Shown here one piece after another: positions 16,265-24,995 of a DNA stretch of 64,000 bases. How positions within the stretch are numbered: the stretch's first letter is position 1; each line of letters starts with the position of its first letter. The notes under the pieces were generated by a model. The model was given only the letters and a program-made list of their open reading frames with translations. It was not told where the DNA came from and did no database searches. The DNA lies in assembly GCF_045866565.1 (NCBI RefSeq), contig NZ_BAAFZV010000003.1, positions 124,001-188,000 on the forward strand. Reading direction: 5' to 3'. A program made the position numbers and the translations under genes. This DNA comes from Cognatilysobacter claricitrinus. Lineage in GTDB: Bacteria; Pseudomonadota; Gammaproteobacteria; Xanthomonadales; Xanthomonadaceae.

Positions 16265-18397
16265 TCAGAACTTGCCGTAATAGCCTTCCTTCAGCGCATC
16301 GAAGAGGTTGGCGGCGGTGTGCTTCTCGCCGTCGTATTCGATCTCCTCGTTGCCGCGGACTTCCACCACCGAACCGTCTTCCAGCTCGAAACGGTAGGTG
16401 GTGTTCTCCAAGTCCTTCTCCTTGACCAGCACGCCCTGGAAGGCGGCCGGGTTGAAGCGGAACGTGGTGCAGCCCTTCAGGCCCTGCTCGTGGGCGTAGC
16501 GGTAGATGTCCTTGAAATCCTCGTACGGGTAATCCGTCGGGACGTTCGCGGTCTTGGAGATCGAGCTGTCCACCCACTTCTGCGCGGCGGCCTGCACGTC
16601 GACGTGCGCCTTGGGCGTGATGTCGTCGGCCGAGATGAAGTAGTCGGGCAGGGCGGCACCGGGCTCTTCCGAGAACGGCATCGCCTTGTCGTTGACCAGC
16701 TCGCGGTAGGCGAGCAGCTCGAACGAATAGACGTCGACCTTTTCCTTCGACTTCTTGCCTTCGCGGATCACGTTGCGGCTGTAGTGGTGCGCGAACGACG
16801 GCTCGATGCCGTTGGACGCGTTGTTCGCCAGCGACAGCGAGATGGTGCCGGTTGGCGCGATCGAGCTGTGGTGGGTGAAGCGCGAACCGGTCTCGGCCAG
16901 CGCCTCGACCAGCTCCGGCGCGACCTCGGCCACGCGCTGCATGTAGCGCGAATACTTCGCGTGCAGCACCTTGCCGGTGATTTCCTGGCCGATCGTCCAG
17001 CCGTCCTTCGCCATTTCCGGGCGCTTGCGCAGCATCTCGGCGGTGACGGCGAACGTCTCGTCCATGATCGGGGCGGGGCCCTTCTCCCTGGCGAGCTCGA
17101 GGCCCATTTCCCAGCCGGCGACGGCCATCTCGCGCGCGATCTGCTCGGTGAACTCGCAGGACTCCTTCGAGCCGTACTTCATGCGCAGCATGGTCACCGT
17201 GCTGCCGAGGCCGAGGAAGCCCATGCCGTGGCGGCGCTTGCGCATGATCTCGTCGCGCTGCTGCTGCAACGGCAGGCCGTTCACTTCGACCACGTTGTCG
17301 AGCATGCGGGTGAACACGCGCACGACTTCGCGGTACTCGTCCCAGTCGAACGTGGCCTGGTCGGTGAACGCATTGCGCACGAACTTGGTGAGGTTCACCG
17401 AGCCCAGCAGGCAGGCGCCGTACGGCGGCAGCGGCTGCTCGCCGCAGGGGTTGGTGGCGCGAATGGTTTCGCACCACCAGTTGTTGTTCATCTCGTTGAC
17501 GCGGTCGATCAGGATGAAACCCGGCTCGGCGTAGTCGTACGTCGAGACCATGATCATGTCCCACAGGTGCCGCGCACGGATGTGGCCGTAGATGCGGCAG
17601 GCGACCAGGCCGTCCTCGCGCGACACGTAGTTGCGGTGCGTCGGCCATTCGCGCCAGACGACCTGCTCTTCATTGGTCAGGTCGAGGTCGTTCTGTTCCT
17701 TGACGTGCACCGGGAACACCAGCGGCCAGTCGGCGTCGGTCTTGACCGCGTCCATGAAGCCGTCGGTGATCAGCAGCGAGAGGTTGAACTGGCGCAGGCG
17801 GCCGTCTTCGCGCTTGGCGCGGATGAAGTCTTTGACGTCGGGATGCGAGACGTCGAACGTGCCCATCTGCGCGCCGCGGCGACCGCCCGCCGACGACACG
17901 GTGAAACACATCTTGTCGTAGATATCCATGAAGGACATCGGGCCGGACGTGTAAGCGCCGGCGCCGGCGACGAACGCGCCGCGCGGACGCAGGGTCGAGA
18001 ACTCGTAGCCGATGCCGCAGCCGGCCTTCAGCGTCAGGCCCGCTTCGTGGACCTTCTCGAGGATGCCGTCCATCGAGTCCTCGATGGTGCCGCTGACGGT
18101 GCAGTTGATCGTCGACGTGGCCGGCTTGTGCTCGAGCGCACCGGCGTTCGAGGTGATGCGGCCGGCGGGGATCGCGCCGCGGCGCAGCGCCCACAGGAAA
18201 CGCTCGTTCCAGTACTTCTGCTTGTCGGCCGTGGGCTCGGCCTCGGCGAGCGCCTTGGCGACGCGCTGGTAGGTGCCGTCGATGTCCGCGTCGACCGGCG
18301 CGCCGGTCTTGGTCTTGAGCCGGTACTTCTTGTCCCAGATGTCCAGCGACGCGGGCTGAAGTGAAATTTCCCCATCCGCGTTCGGGGTCTTGCCCAT
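16265..18397 (-). CDS. nrdJ: adenosylcobalamin-dependent ribonucleotide reductase, large subunit
   Basis: A 710-residue class II reductase that makes deoxyribonucleotides with a B12 radical and does not need oxygen. Key motifs are present: the N-terminal cysteine in TSTINCTVSG, GCGIGYEFS, RRGAQMGTFDVSHPD, the loop NPCGEQPLPPYGACLLGS with the radical-site cysteine, APTGTISLSLANN and GCTTFRF. The C-terminal redox cysteines are missing (it ends in YYGKF), and are provided by NrdJb. I choose the ATG at 18397 because GGAGG lies seven bases upstream; an ATG at 18427 in frame is the alternative. A 217-base gap separates it from the H1-like gene. Confidence 0.92.
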   Translation of the reverse strand: MGKTPNADGEISLQPASLDIWDKKYRLKTKTGAPVDADIDGTYQRVAKALAEAEPTADKQKYWNERFLWALRRGAIPAGRITSNAGALEHKPATSTINCTVSGTIEDSMDGILEKVHEAGLTLKAGCGIGYEFSTLRPRGAFVAGAGAYTSGPMSFMDIYDKMCFTVSSAGGRRGAQMGTFDVSHPDVKDFIRAKREDGRLRQFNLSLLITDGFMDAVKTDADWPLVFPVHVKEQNDLDLTNEEQVVWREWPTHRNYVSREDGLVACRIYGHIRARHLWDMIMVSTYDYAEPGFILIDRVNEMNNNWWCETIRATNPCGEQPLPPYGACLLGSVNLTKFVRNAFTDQATFDWDEYREVVRVFTRMLDNVVEVNGLPLQQQRDEIMRKRRHGMGFLGLGSTVTMLRMKYGSKESCEFTEQIAREMAVAGWEMGLELAREKGPAPIMDETFAVTAEMLRKRPEMAKDGWTIGQEITGKVLHAKYSRYMQRVAEVAPELVEALAETGSRFTHHSSIAPTGTISLSLANNASNGIEPSFAHHYSRNVIREGKKSKEKVDVYSFELLAYRELVNDKAMPFSEEPGAALPDYFISADDITPKAHVDVQAAAQKWVDSSISKTANVPTDYPYEDFKDIYRYAHEQGLKGCTTFRFNPAAFQGVLVKEKDLENTTYRFELEDGSVVEVRGNEEIEYDGEKHTAANLFDALKEGYYGKF

Positions 18398-18878
18398 GCC
18401 GACTACCTCCAGGCGCACCGTGCTCATTCCTGCGTCATCTCCGATCAAGGCCGCGCGAGACGGCCGAATGTTTGGGGTCGACCGACGTCGTGGCGGCGGT
18501 CGTAATAGGGTGTGTTTCACGGGGCGACAGTCCGTCGAAGCGGCCGTGAAACCACTCGAAAGGGCGTCGGGATGCGCGGTCCGGAGCCTCCCGCCCCGAA
18601 GCCTGATACCTCAACCTGTTCCCCGTCGAGCCATCGTGAACCACAAGACTTAGTGGTCACGCGAAGACGTGAAACTACGCGCACCCCCCGCCGGACGTCA
18701 ACGTCTTGACGACCGTCACGTACCGACTTTTCGCCGTGTTTCGATGCTGCGCCGCGGCGGCCCGACGAGCGGTGCCGGGAACTGCACCAAGCGGCGGCGG
18801 TCGGTGATGGACTTGAATCGACGACGCGATGCCGCGACATCGATCACGCGACCGCTATTCAGCCTGCCGAGGACCGCG
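18398..18878. other. divergent intergenic region between nrdJ and the Do-type protease gene
   Basis: These 481 bases contain the promoters of two divergent genes and no convincing gene; short arginine-rich frames here have no coding character. Open frame continues upstream of both chosen starts. The one clear structure is the dyad at 18641-18656. If nrdJ is transcribed from near that site, its mRNA has a leader of over 200 bases. I looked for a cobalamin riboswitch there and could not build one. Confidence 0.5.
18641..18656. promoter_or_regulatory. candidate NrdR box
   Basis: CCACAAGACTTAGTGG is a 16-base partial palindrome with the CCAC(N8)GTGG layout and AT-leaning centre typical of NrdR sites, the repressor of ribonucleotide reductase genes. 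NrdR boxes normally come in pairs about three helical turns apart; I find no good second copy, so the call is tentative. Confidence 0.35.
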
Positions 18879-20306
18879 ATGGCTTCCCCCCGCACCACGT
18901 TGCTCACGCTCTCCATCGCCGCCGCGTTCGGCGGATTCGTCGCCACCGCCTGCCGCGAGGCGATCGACCACGACGCGCAGGCCGCGCCCGCGACCGCGAT
19001 CGCGCTGCCGGCCACCGCGGCGCTGCCGACCGCAGTCGGCTCGACGCCGATGCCCTCGCTCGCGCCGATGCTCGCGCGCGTCACCCCGGCGGTGGTCAGC
19101 GTGCATTCCAAGCAGCGCGTGCGCGTCAGCCCGTTCAACGACCCGGTGTTCGCGCAGATGTTTCCGGGCCTCACCCAGGAGCGCATCAGCGAATCGCTGG
19201 GTTCGGGCGTGATCGTCGACGCCGCGCGCGGGCTGATCCTCACCAACCACCACGTCATCGAAGGCGCGGACCAGGTGTCGATCACGCTCGCCGACGGGCG
19301 CACGCTGCCGGCCGAATTCCTCGGCAGCGATCCCGACACCGACATCGCCGTGATGCGGATCAAGGCCGACAAGCTGCAGGCGATCAACTTCGCCAACTCC
19401 GACCAGCTGCGCGTCGGCGACTTCGTGGTGGCCGTCGGCAACCCGTTCGGCATCGGCCAGACGGTGACCAGCGGCATCGTGTCGGCGGTGGGCCGCAGCG
19501 GCCTGCCGGGGCTCGGCTACCAGAACTTCATCCAGACCGATGCGTCGATCAATCCGGGCAATTCCGGCGGCGCGCTGGTCAATCTCAACGGCGAACTCGT
19601 CGGCATCAACACCGCGAGCTTCAATCCGCGCGGCGCGATCGCCGGCAACATCGGCCTAGGCTTCGCGATCCCGGCCAACCTTGCGCACAACATCGCCGAG
19701 CAGTTGCTGACCAACAAGGTGATCCGTCGCGGCACGTTCGGGCTAGAAGCGCAGGACCTCACCGACGCGATCGCACGCGGCCTCGGCATCAACGCCGACG
19801 GCGGCGCGGTGGTCACGCGCGTGTTCGCGGGATCCGCGGCGGCGCAGGCGGGCCTGCGCGCGGGCGATGTCATCACCTCGGCGAACGGCCAGCGCATCAC
19901 CGGTCGCGATGCGCTGCGCAACTTCGAGGGCCTGCAGAGCCTCGGCAGCCGCACCACGCTGCAGGTGCTGCGCGGCGGCAAGCCGGTGCAGGTGCAGGTG
20001 GGGCTGCAGGAACAGCCGCGCGCGCTGGCCGGCGCTGACGTCGACCCGCGCCTGGCCGGCGCGTCGTTCACCGAATTGCCCGCAAGCCTGCGCAGCGCGG
20101 GCGTGTCCGGCGTGCTGGTGGAGTCCGTCGCACGCGGCTCGCGGGCGGCGCAGAACGGTCTCCAGTCCGGCGACGTGGTGCTCGCATCGTCGACCGGCGC
20201 GTTCGATGACCTGCCGGCCTTCCGCGCCAGCTTCACACAGCGGCCGTCAGAGTTGGCGCTGCGAGTGATGCGCGGCAATCAGCAGGGCGTGCTGCCCATG
20301 CGGTGA
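18879..20306 (+). CDS. DegP/DegQ-like periplasmic serine endoprotease
   Basis: A 475-residue Do-family protease that degrades or chaperones misfolded envelope proteins. The triad is intact: His125 in TNHHVIEG, Asp155 in DTDIAVMR and Ser229 in NPGNSGGAL. Two PDZ domains follow (about 265-360, with AQAGLRAGDVI, and 385-475, with AAQNGLQSGDVV). The N-terminus has a signal with FVATAC at 20-25, which may be a weak lipobox, so membrane anchoring is possible. GAGGA precedes the ATG; an in-frame ATG upstream (MDLNRRRD) is a less likely start. Do proteases are often under envelope-stress control. Confidence 0.9.
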   Translation: MASPRTTLLTLSIAAAFGGFVATACREAIDHDAQAAPATAIALPATAALPTAVGSTPMPSLAPMLARVTPAVVSVHSKQRVRVSPFNDPVFAQMFPGLTQERISESLGSGVIVDAARGLILTNHHVIEGADQVSITLADGRTLPAEFLGSDPDTDIAVMRIKADKLQAINFANSDQLRVGDFVVAVGNPFGIGQTVTSGIVSAVGRSGLPGLGYQNFIQTDASINPGNSGGALVNLNGELVGINTASFNPRGAIAGNIGLGFAIPANLAHNIAEQLLTNKVIRRGTFGLEAQDLTDAIARGLGINADGGAVVTRVFAGSAAAQAGLRAGDVITSANGQRITGRDALRNFEGLQSLGSRTTLQVLRGGKPVQVQVGLQEQPRALAGADVDPRLAGASFTELPASLRSAGVSGVLVESVARGSRAAQNGLQSGDVVLASSTGAFDDLPAFRASFTQRPSELALRVMRGNQQGVLPMR

Positions 20307-20342
20307 GCCGCCGAATTTCCACGGAACATCAGGAGAGCGTTC

Positions 20343-20738
20343 ATGGCCACCAACAACAACGGTTCGTCGAGCGAAGTGGCGACCACCGGCACCTTCCGCT
20401 CCAACATCGGCGAGGCCGGCAGCAGCCTGAAGCAGGCGGCGGTCGACACCGGCGATGCGCTGAAGAACGCCGCGGTCGCGGCTGGCGAGGAACTGCGCGT
20501 CGGCAAGGCCAACCTCAAGGCGGACCTCGCCGACTCCGCGCTGGCCGGCATCGCCGCGGCCGAAGTCGCCGGTGGCGCCGCGCGCGAGCAGATGGACCAG
20601 TTGATGGACAAGGGCCGTGATCTCGTCGACAGCGCGGCCGAGCTCATCCGCGAGCGTCCGCTGGCGAGCTTCGGCGTCGCCTTCGCGGCGGGCTGGCTGA
20701 TCGCGAAGCTGGCGCGCGGCGGCGGCAGCGACCGCTGA
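20343..20738 (+). CDS. DUF883 / ElaB-YqjD family protein
   Basis: A 131-residue protein. A long amphipathic, alanine-rich helix is followed by the diagnostic C-terminal segment RERPLASFGVAFAAGWLIAKL, a single membrane anchor. E. coli YqjD and ElaB have this design and associate with ribosomes at the inner membrane in stationary phase; a similar role is inferred. AGGAG lies nine bases before the ATG. It is the first gene of an operon of four with a YqjE-like gene, a YqjK-sized gene and an AI-2E-family permease. Confidence 0.87.
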   Translation: MATNNNGSSSEVATTGTFRSNIGEAGSSLKQAAVDTGDALKNAAVAAGEELRVGKANLKADLADSALAGIAAAEVAGGAAREQMDQLMDKGRDLVDSAAELIRERPLASFGVAFAAGWLIAKLARGGGSDR

Positions 20739-20746
20739 GTCGACCC

Positions 20747-21328
20747 GTGACCGGCGCGGGGAGCGCGAACGATACGGAGCGCCCGGGTCCGACGGACCCG
20801 GGCGTTTCGCATGGCGATGCGCCGCCGCCCGATCTCGAGGAATCGCTGCGGCAGGTCGTCGCCGCGGGGCGTTCGAGCCTGTCCGCGGCGAACGATGCAT
20901 CGAAGGCGTTCCGCAGCCTCGTCGCCGCCGACATCTCGCTCGCGCGCAGCGCGCTCGGGCGCACGCTGGCGTTCACCGGCCTGGCCATCGCGTTCGGTGC
21001 GAGCGCCTGGCTGCTGCTGATGGCGAGCGTGATTTCGGTTCTGGTGGGGCGGGTCGGTTTGTCGTGGACCGTCGCGCTGCTCATCTGCGCGATCGTCAGC
21101 GTCGTGCTGTGCGCGCTCGCCGCGTGGATGTCGATCCGCTACTTCGAGCACACGCGCCTGCAGGCGTCGCGACGCCAGCTCGCTCGGCTCGGGTTCGGCG
21201 AGCTCGCCGACTTCACGCCGACTCCGGGTTCGGCCGACACCGCAGCGGACATCGAAAGCGGGGACGTCGAGAACGCGTCGGGCAAACCGGTGAAAGACAA
21301 GAGCGGCGTGCCCGTCACGCCGCCCTGA
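20747..21328 (+). CDS. YqjE-like / phage-holin-superfamily III membrane protein
   Basis: A 193-residue protein with two membrane helices (TLAFTGLAIAFGASAWLLLM and WTVALLICAIVSVVLCALAA) between polar ends; the C-terminal 55 residues are hydrophilic. The region ADISLARSALGRTLAF before helix one is typical of the YqjE/PF07332 family. The family label mentions holins only by similarity; position after a YqjD-like gene points to the chromosomal yqjDEK-type envelope operon. The frame opens with a GTG at 20747, eight bases after the upstream stop. Confidence 0.75.
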   Translation: MTGAGSANDTERPGPTDPGVSHGDAPPPDLEESLRQVVAAGRSSLSAANDASKAFRSLVAADISLARSALGRTLAFTGLAIAFGASAWLLLMASVISVLVGRVGLSWTVALLICAIVSVVLCALAAWMSIRYFEHTRLQASRRQLARLGFGELADFTPTPGSADTAADIESGDVENASGKPVKDKSGVPVTPP

Positions 21329-21337
21329 GACGAGCAC

Positions 21338-21703
21338 ATGGCGACGTCATTCAAGCAGCTCATCGAGAAGGTCGGGCAGGCCGAGCTCGCGCTCGAAGCG
21401 AAGGAGCGGCAGGTCGCCGCCGACTGGCGCCAGCTCAAGGCGTCGTGGAAAACCGGATGGACGCCCGGGCGCATCGTCATCGCGGGCCTGGTCTCGGGTT
21501 TCGTGATCGGGCGCGTCGAGCCCGCCAGGAGCGTCGCCAAGGGCAGTTCCATCATGCAGATGATCACCGCGCTGTCCGGCCTGTTCGCCAGCGCGACCGC
21601 ACAACACGCCGCCAGCCACGTCGACAACGTGGCCGACGATGTCGGCGAGGTCGCCGACACGGTGCAGGCCGTAGTACCCGACACCGCACCGCTGGATATC
21701 TGA
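21338..21703 (+). CDS. small membrane-associated protein (YqjK position)
   Basis: A 121-residue protein: a charged N-terminal helix (QLIEKVGQAELALEAKERQV), a hydrophobic segment near residues 44-58 (GRIVIAGLVSGFVIG), and a second weakly hydrophobic segment MQMITALSGLFASATA. It occupies the place of YqjK in the yqjDEK order but similarity is not strong enough to name it. Ten bases separate it from the preceding stop, and three from the next gene's start, so it is co-transcribed. Confidence 0.65.
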   Translation: MATSFKQLIEKVGQAELALEAKERQVAADWRQLKASWKTGWTPGRIVIAGLVSGFVIGRVEPARSVAKGSSIMQMITALSGLFASATAQHAASHVDNVADDVGEVADTVQAVVPDTAPLDI

Positions 21704-21706
21704 CGA

Positions 21707-22843
21707 ATGACTAGCACGACCCCGCAGCACACCATCGTCCCGCCGGGCGACCCCATCGCGCCGCCCGACGACGACGCCACGCAGGCGGTGCACGCGCGGC
21801 CGCGCGCGTCGTTCGCGGTGGTGACGCTTGCCGTGCTCGCCACCGGATTCACCCTGTGGGCGGCGCAGGGGCTGATCCTGCCGGTGCTGCTCGCGATGTT
21901 CTTCGCGCTGGTCGGCAACCCGATCATCCGCGTGCTCAAGCGCATCTACGTGCCGCGTTTTCTCAGTGCGCTGCTGGTGATCACGCTGGGCTTCACCGCC
22001 GCGGTGCTGCTGGTCGAACAGCTCGTGCAACCGGCGACCGAATGGGTGCACGACGCGCCGAGCGGCATCCGGCAACTCGCGCCCAAGCTGCGCGAAATGA
22101 TCAAGCCGGTGCACGAGGCCAACCAGGCCGCGCAGCGCCTCGCGAACGCGGCCACGGCGGGCGCGAATGGCGAGAGCCGCAACGTGCAGGTGGTGCGCAC
22201 CGAAAGCAGCGGCGACCCGTACCGCTGGCTGATGGGCACGCCGAAGCTGGTGAGCTCGCTGCTCGCCGTCGTGCTGCTCACGTTCTTCTTCATGGTGTAC
22301 GGCGAGAACCTGCAGCGACACGCGCTCGCACTCGTGCCGACACGCCAGCAGCAGAAGCTGACGGTCGAGATCCTCACCTCGATCGAACGCGAGATCTCGC
22401 GTTACGTGCTCACCATCAGCGTGATCAACATGGTCGTCGGCGCGGTGATCGCGCTCGCGCTCAACCTGATCGGCGTGCCGACGCAGGAAGCACTGCTGTG
22501 GGGCACGATGGCGATGCTGCTCAACTTCGCGCCCTACGTCGGCCCGTTGATCGGCATCCTCACGCTGCTGGTCATGGGCTTCCTGCGCTACAAGGACTGG
22601 ATGGCGCTCGCGCCCGCCGGCATCTACCTGCTCGTGCACACGCTCGAAGGCCAGCTGATCACGCCGATCGTGCTTGGCCGCAGCATGCGCCTGTCGCCGC
22701 TGATCCTGATCCTCGCGCTGATGGTGTTCGGCTGGGTGTGGAGCATGATCGGCCTGCTGCTCGCGGTGCCGCTGCTGGTCTGCGTCAAGCTGGTGCTGTC
22801 GCGCATCGAAGGCCTGGAAGGCTGGGCGCGACTGCTCGAATAG
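21707..22843 (+). CDS. AI-2E family transporter (PerM/TqsA-like)
   Basis: A 378-residue membrane protein with the AI-2E/UPF0118 layout: two N-terminal membrane helices, a soluble domain of about 90 residues, and a C-terminal group of helices with YVGPLIGILTLLVMG, LEGQLITPIVLGRSMRLSPLILILALMVFGWVW and GLLLAVPLLVCVKL. The family exports or exchanges small molecules or ions; the AI-2 link applies only to TqsA and should not be assumed here. It ends the YqjD-like operon and converges on mtfA. Confidence 0.9.
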   Translation: MTSTTPQHTIVPPGDPIAPPDDDATQAVHARPRASFAVVTLAVLATGFTLWAAQGLILPVLLAMFFALVGNPIIRVLKRIYVPRFLSALLVITLGFTAAVLLVEQLVQPATEWVHDAPSGIRQLAPKLREMIKPVHEANQAAQRLANAATAGANGESRNVQVVRTESSGDPYRWLMGTPKLVSSLLAVVLLTFFFMVYGENLQRHALALVPTRQQQKLTVEILTSIEREISRYVLTISVINMVVGAVIALALNLIGVPTQEALLWGTMAMLLNFAPYVGPLIGILTLLVMGFLRYKDWMALAPAGIYLLVHTLEGQLITPIVLGRSMRLSPLILILALMVFGWVWSMIGLLLAVPLLVCVKLVLSRIEGLEGWARLLE

Positions 22844-22846
22844 GCC

Positions 22847-23608
22847 TCAACGCGCGAACGGCGACGGCCCGTAGAAGCGCGCGAGATGCTCGGCGACTTT
22901 CGGATACACGCGACGCAGGACGTCTGGCGCGCTGAAGTGGTATTCGCTGACGACGGCGAAGAATTCGTCCGGCGCTTCGGCCGCGTAGTCGTCGATCGGT
23001 GCGCGGCGACCGCCATCGAGCCGCGCAGTGAGATCGTCGAACGCGGCCTGGAAATCGGCGCTCCACCGCGCATGCCAGTCGGACGGCAACGGCGGCGTGC
23101 CGTCGAGTTCGCCGTCGAGCAGGTCGAGTTTGTGCGCGATCTCGTGCACCGCCACGCAGAAGCCCTCGTTCGGCGACGCGCAATCGGCCTGCACGTCGGC
23201 CCAGGACAGGATCAGCGGGCCGGCTTCCCAAGCCTCGCCGATCAGGTCGTCCTCGCCCTCGTGCAGTACGCCGGCGGCGTCGACGTGGCTGCGATTCACG
23301 CGGAACGCGTCGGGATAGACGATCAGCTGCGACCAGCCGCGCAACGCGGCGACGCCGAGTTCCAGCACCGGCAGGCAGCACACGGCGGCCAGCAACGCGC
23401 GATCGCGGTCATCGAGTTCGAGATCGCCCACCGGCGTGATCGCGCGATTGCGCAGGAACCACGCGGCCAGGCAGGACAGGCGCTCGCGGCGCGGCGCGTC
23501 CAGCGCAGCCGCCCACGGCAGATGCGCGACGACGTGCGCGTCGAGCTCAGTTGGAAGCGGTGTGTCGGGTCGATCGGGTCGCGCGAGGCGACGCAGCCAG
23601 CCGATCAC
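22847..23608 (-). CDS. mtfA: zinc peptidase MtfA (Mlc titration factor A)
   Basis: A 253-residue cytosolic metallopeptidase. The zinc site is HEIAHKLD at residues 155-162, with the third ligand in APDEFFAVVSEYHF. Other family marks are WSQLIVYPDAF, GPLILSWADV and LPSDWHARWSADFQAAF. In E. coli MtfA binds the glucose repressor Mlc; whether an Mlc exists in this organism is not shown here. It is preceded at three bases by the gene for a small secreted protein on the same strand. Confidence 0.92.
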   Translation of the reverse strand: MIGWLRRLARPDRPDTPLPTELDAHVVAHLPWAAALDAPRRERLSCLAAWFLRNRAITPVGDLELDDRDRALLAAVCCLPVLELGVAALRGWSQLIVYPDAFRVNRSHVDAAGVLHEGEDDLIGEAWEAGPLILSWADVQADCASPNEGFCVAVHEIAHKLDLLDGELDGTPPLPSDWHARWSADFQAAFDDLTARLDGGRRAPIDDYAAEAPDEFFAVVSEYHFSAPDVLRRVYPKVAEHLARFYGPSPFAR

Positions 23609-23611
23609 GCG

Positions 23612-23872
23612 TCAGCGGAACATGCCCGGCAGGAAGCTGTGCCAGCGCAGGCGCGGCGCGTTGCCGACGTCACCGTGCACGCTGGGGCGCACGTGGCTTT
23701 CGCGCGCGGGCGCCGCGTCGCGGATCGGGGCGGCAGGCTTGCGGACCTCGGCTTTCGCCGCCGACACGGTGTCCGGGCAGGCGCCGCTGTCCGGGCTCGC
23801 CAGGCGCACTTCGCGCGCCGCGACATCGGCGCAGGCGAGAAGCATCAGCAGGCACAGGCAGATACGGCGCAT
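23612..23872 (-). CDS. small secreted protein, unknown function
   Basis: An 86-residue protein with a signal peptide (MRRICLCLLMLLACADVAAR). The mature part is basic, proline- and alanine-rich, and ends RWHSFLPGMFR. One cysteine remains in the mature part (SGACPD). No family is recognised. Its stop lies three bases from the mtfA start, so the two are likely one transcript; its start is 109 bases from the divergent birA. Confidence 0.6.
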   Translation of the reverse strand: MRRICLCLLMLLACADVAAREVRLASPDSGACPDTVSAAKAEVRKPAAPIRDAAPARESHVRPSVHGDVGNAPRLRWHSFLPGMFR

Positions 23873-23969
23873 GGCGACCCCCGGATCCGGGCGTGTCCCG
23901 GAACCCCGTGAGGATAACGCGAATCCCCGCGGCCGACCGGACCGGGCGTCGGCGCCGGTTCACGGCCGT

Positions 23970-23975
23970 CATAAT
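23970..23975 (+). promoter_or_regulatory. -10 box of birA, leaderless geometry
   Basis: CATAAT lies exactly six bases before the ATG at 23982, so transcription would start at or next to the A of the start codon. No ribosome site is present. The same spacing recurs upstream of four other genes in the window. Confidence 0.55.
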
Positions 23976-23981
23976 GGCCCG

Positions 23982-24995
23982 ATGACCTCCGCGCCTCCCG
24001 ACCGCCCGGCCCGCCCGATGGACGACCGCGCGCTGCTCCGGGCGCTCGCGGATGGCCCGGTATCCGGCGACGCGCTGGCCCGGACGGCCGGCACCACGCG
24101 TGCCGCCGTGTGGAAGCGGATCGAAGCGCTGCGCGAGGCCGGCGTGCCGGTCGAGGCCGCCGCTGGCAAGGGGTATCGCCTGGCGATGCCGCTGGACCTG
24201 CTCGACGTCGACGCCATCCGCGCCGCGCTGCCGGCCGACGCGACCAGCGGGCTCGCCGCCCTCGATATCGCGTGGACCATCGATTCGACCAACACCGCGC
24301 TGCTGCGCGAGCCGGCGCCGCAGCGCGGTGCGCGCGTGCTGTTCGCCGAGCGCCAGACCGGCGGACGCGGGCGTCGCGGACGCGCCTGGCAGTCGCCGCT
24401 GGGCGCGAGCCTGCTGCTGTCGGTGTCGCGCGCGTTCGACGGCGGCCTCGCACGCCTCGGCGGGCTCAGCCTCGTCGCCGGCATCGCAACGGCGTCCGCA
24501 CTGCGCGCCGCGGGTTTCCACGACGTCGGCCTGAAGTGGCCGAACGATGTCGTCGTCGAGCGCGACGGCGTGCTTCGCAAGCTCGGCGGCCTGCTGGTCG
24601 AAGGCGGCGGCGAACATGCCGGCCCGGCGCTCGCGGTGATCGGCATCGGCCTCAACGTGCGCTTGTCGGACACCGCGGCGAGTGCGATCGACCAGCCGTG
24701 GATAGACGTCGCGACGCTGGGCGAGGCGCCATCGCGCAACGCGCTCGCGGCGACGCTCCTCGCGCACCTGCTGCCGGCGCTCGACGCGTTCGACCGCGAC
24801 GGCTTCGCACCGTTCGCCGCGCGCTGGGTGGAGTTCGACGTGCTGCGACATCGCGACGTCCTGCTGCACCTGCCCGATCGCACCGAGCCCGCGCGCGTGC
24901 TCGGCCTGGCTGACGACGGCGCCCTGCGCGTGCGCACCGCGGACGGCGAGCGCGACGTGCACGCCGGCGAAGTCAGCCTGAGGGTCGCGGCATGA
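23982..24995 (+). CDS. birA: biotin--protein ligase / biotin operon regulator BirA
   Basis: A 337-residue bifunctional type: an N-terminal winged helix (RALADGPVSGDALARTAGTTRAAVWKRIEALREAG) and a ligase domain with the biotin loop GGRGRRGRAW, followed by LKWPNDVV and the C-terminal cap. It activates biotin with ATP, transfers it to carboxyl-carrier proteins, and can repress biotin genes. The ATG at 23982 fits a leaderless promoter; a second ATG at 24018 starts the same frame 12 codons later. The stop overlaps the coaX start (ATGA). bioD is found 11 kb away. Confidence 0.92.
   Translation: MTSAPPDRPARPMDDRALLRALADGPVSGDALARTAGTTRAAVWKRIEALREAGVPVEAAAGKGYRLAMPLDLLDVDAIRAALPADATSGLAALDIAWTIDSTNTALLREPAPQRGARVLFAERQTGGRGRRGRAWQSPLGASLLLSVSRAFDGGLARLGGLSLVAGIATASALRAAGFHDVGLKWPNDVVVERDGVLRKLGGLLVEGGGEHAGPALAVIGIGLNVRLSDTAASAIDQPWIDVATLGEAPSRNALAATLLAHLLPALDAFDRDGFAPFAARWVEFDVLRHRDVLLHLPDRTEPARVLGLADDGALRVRTADGERDVHAGEVSLRVAA

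Noticed and set aside
18398..18640. Cobalamin riboswitch in the nrdJ leader
   Set aside because: Some GGGAAC and ACTGT fragments occur but not in the order or spacing of the B12 element, and I could not form the core helices.
20747..21328. Prophage remnant, from the holin-like membrane protein
   Set aside because: No other phage gene is near; the YqjD neighbour and operon layout indicate a chromosomal envelope operon.
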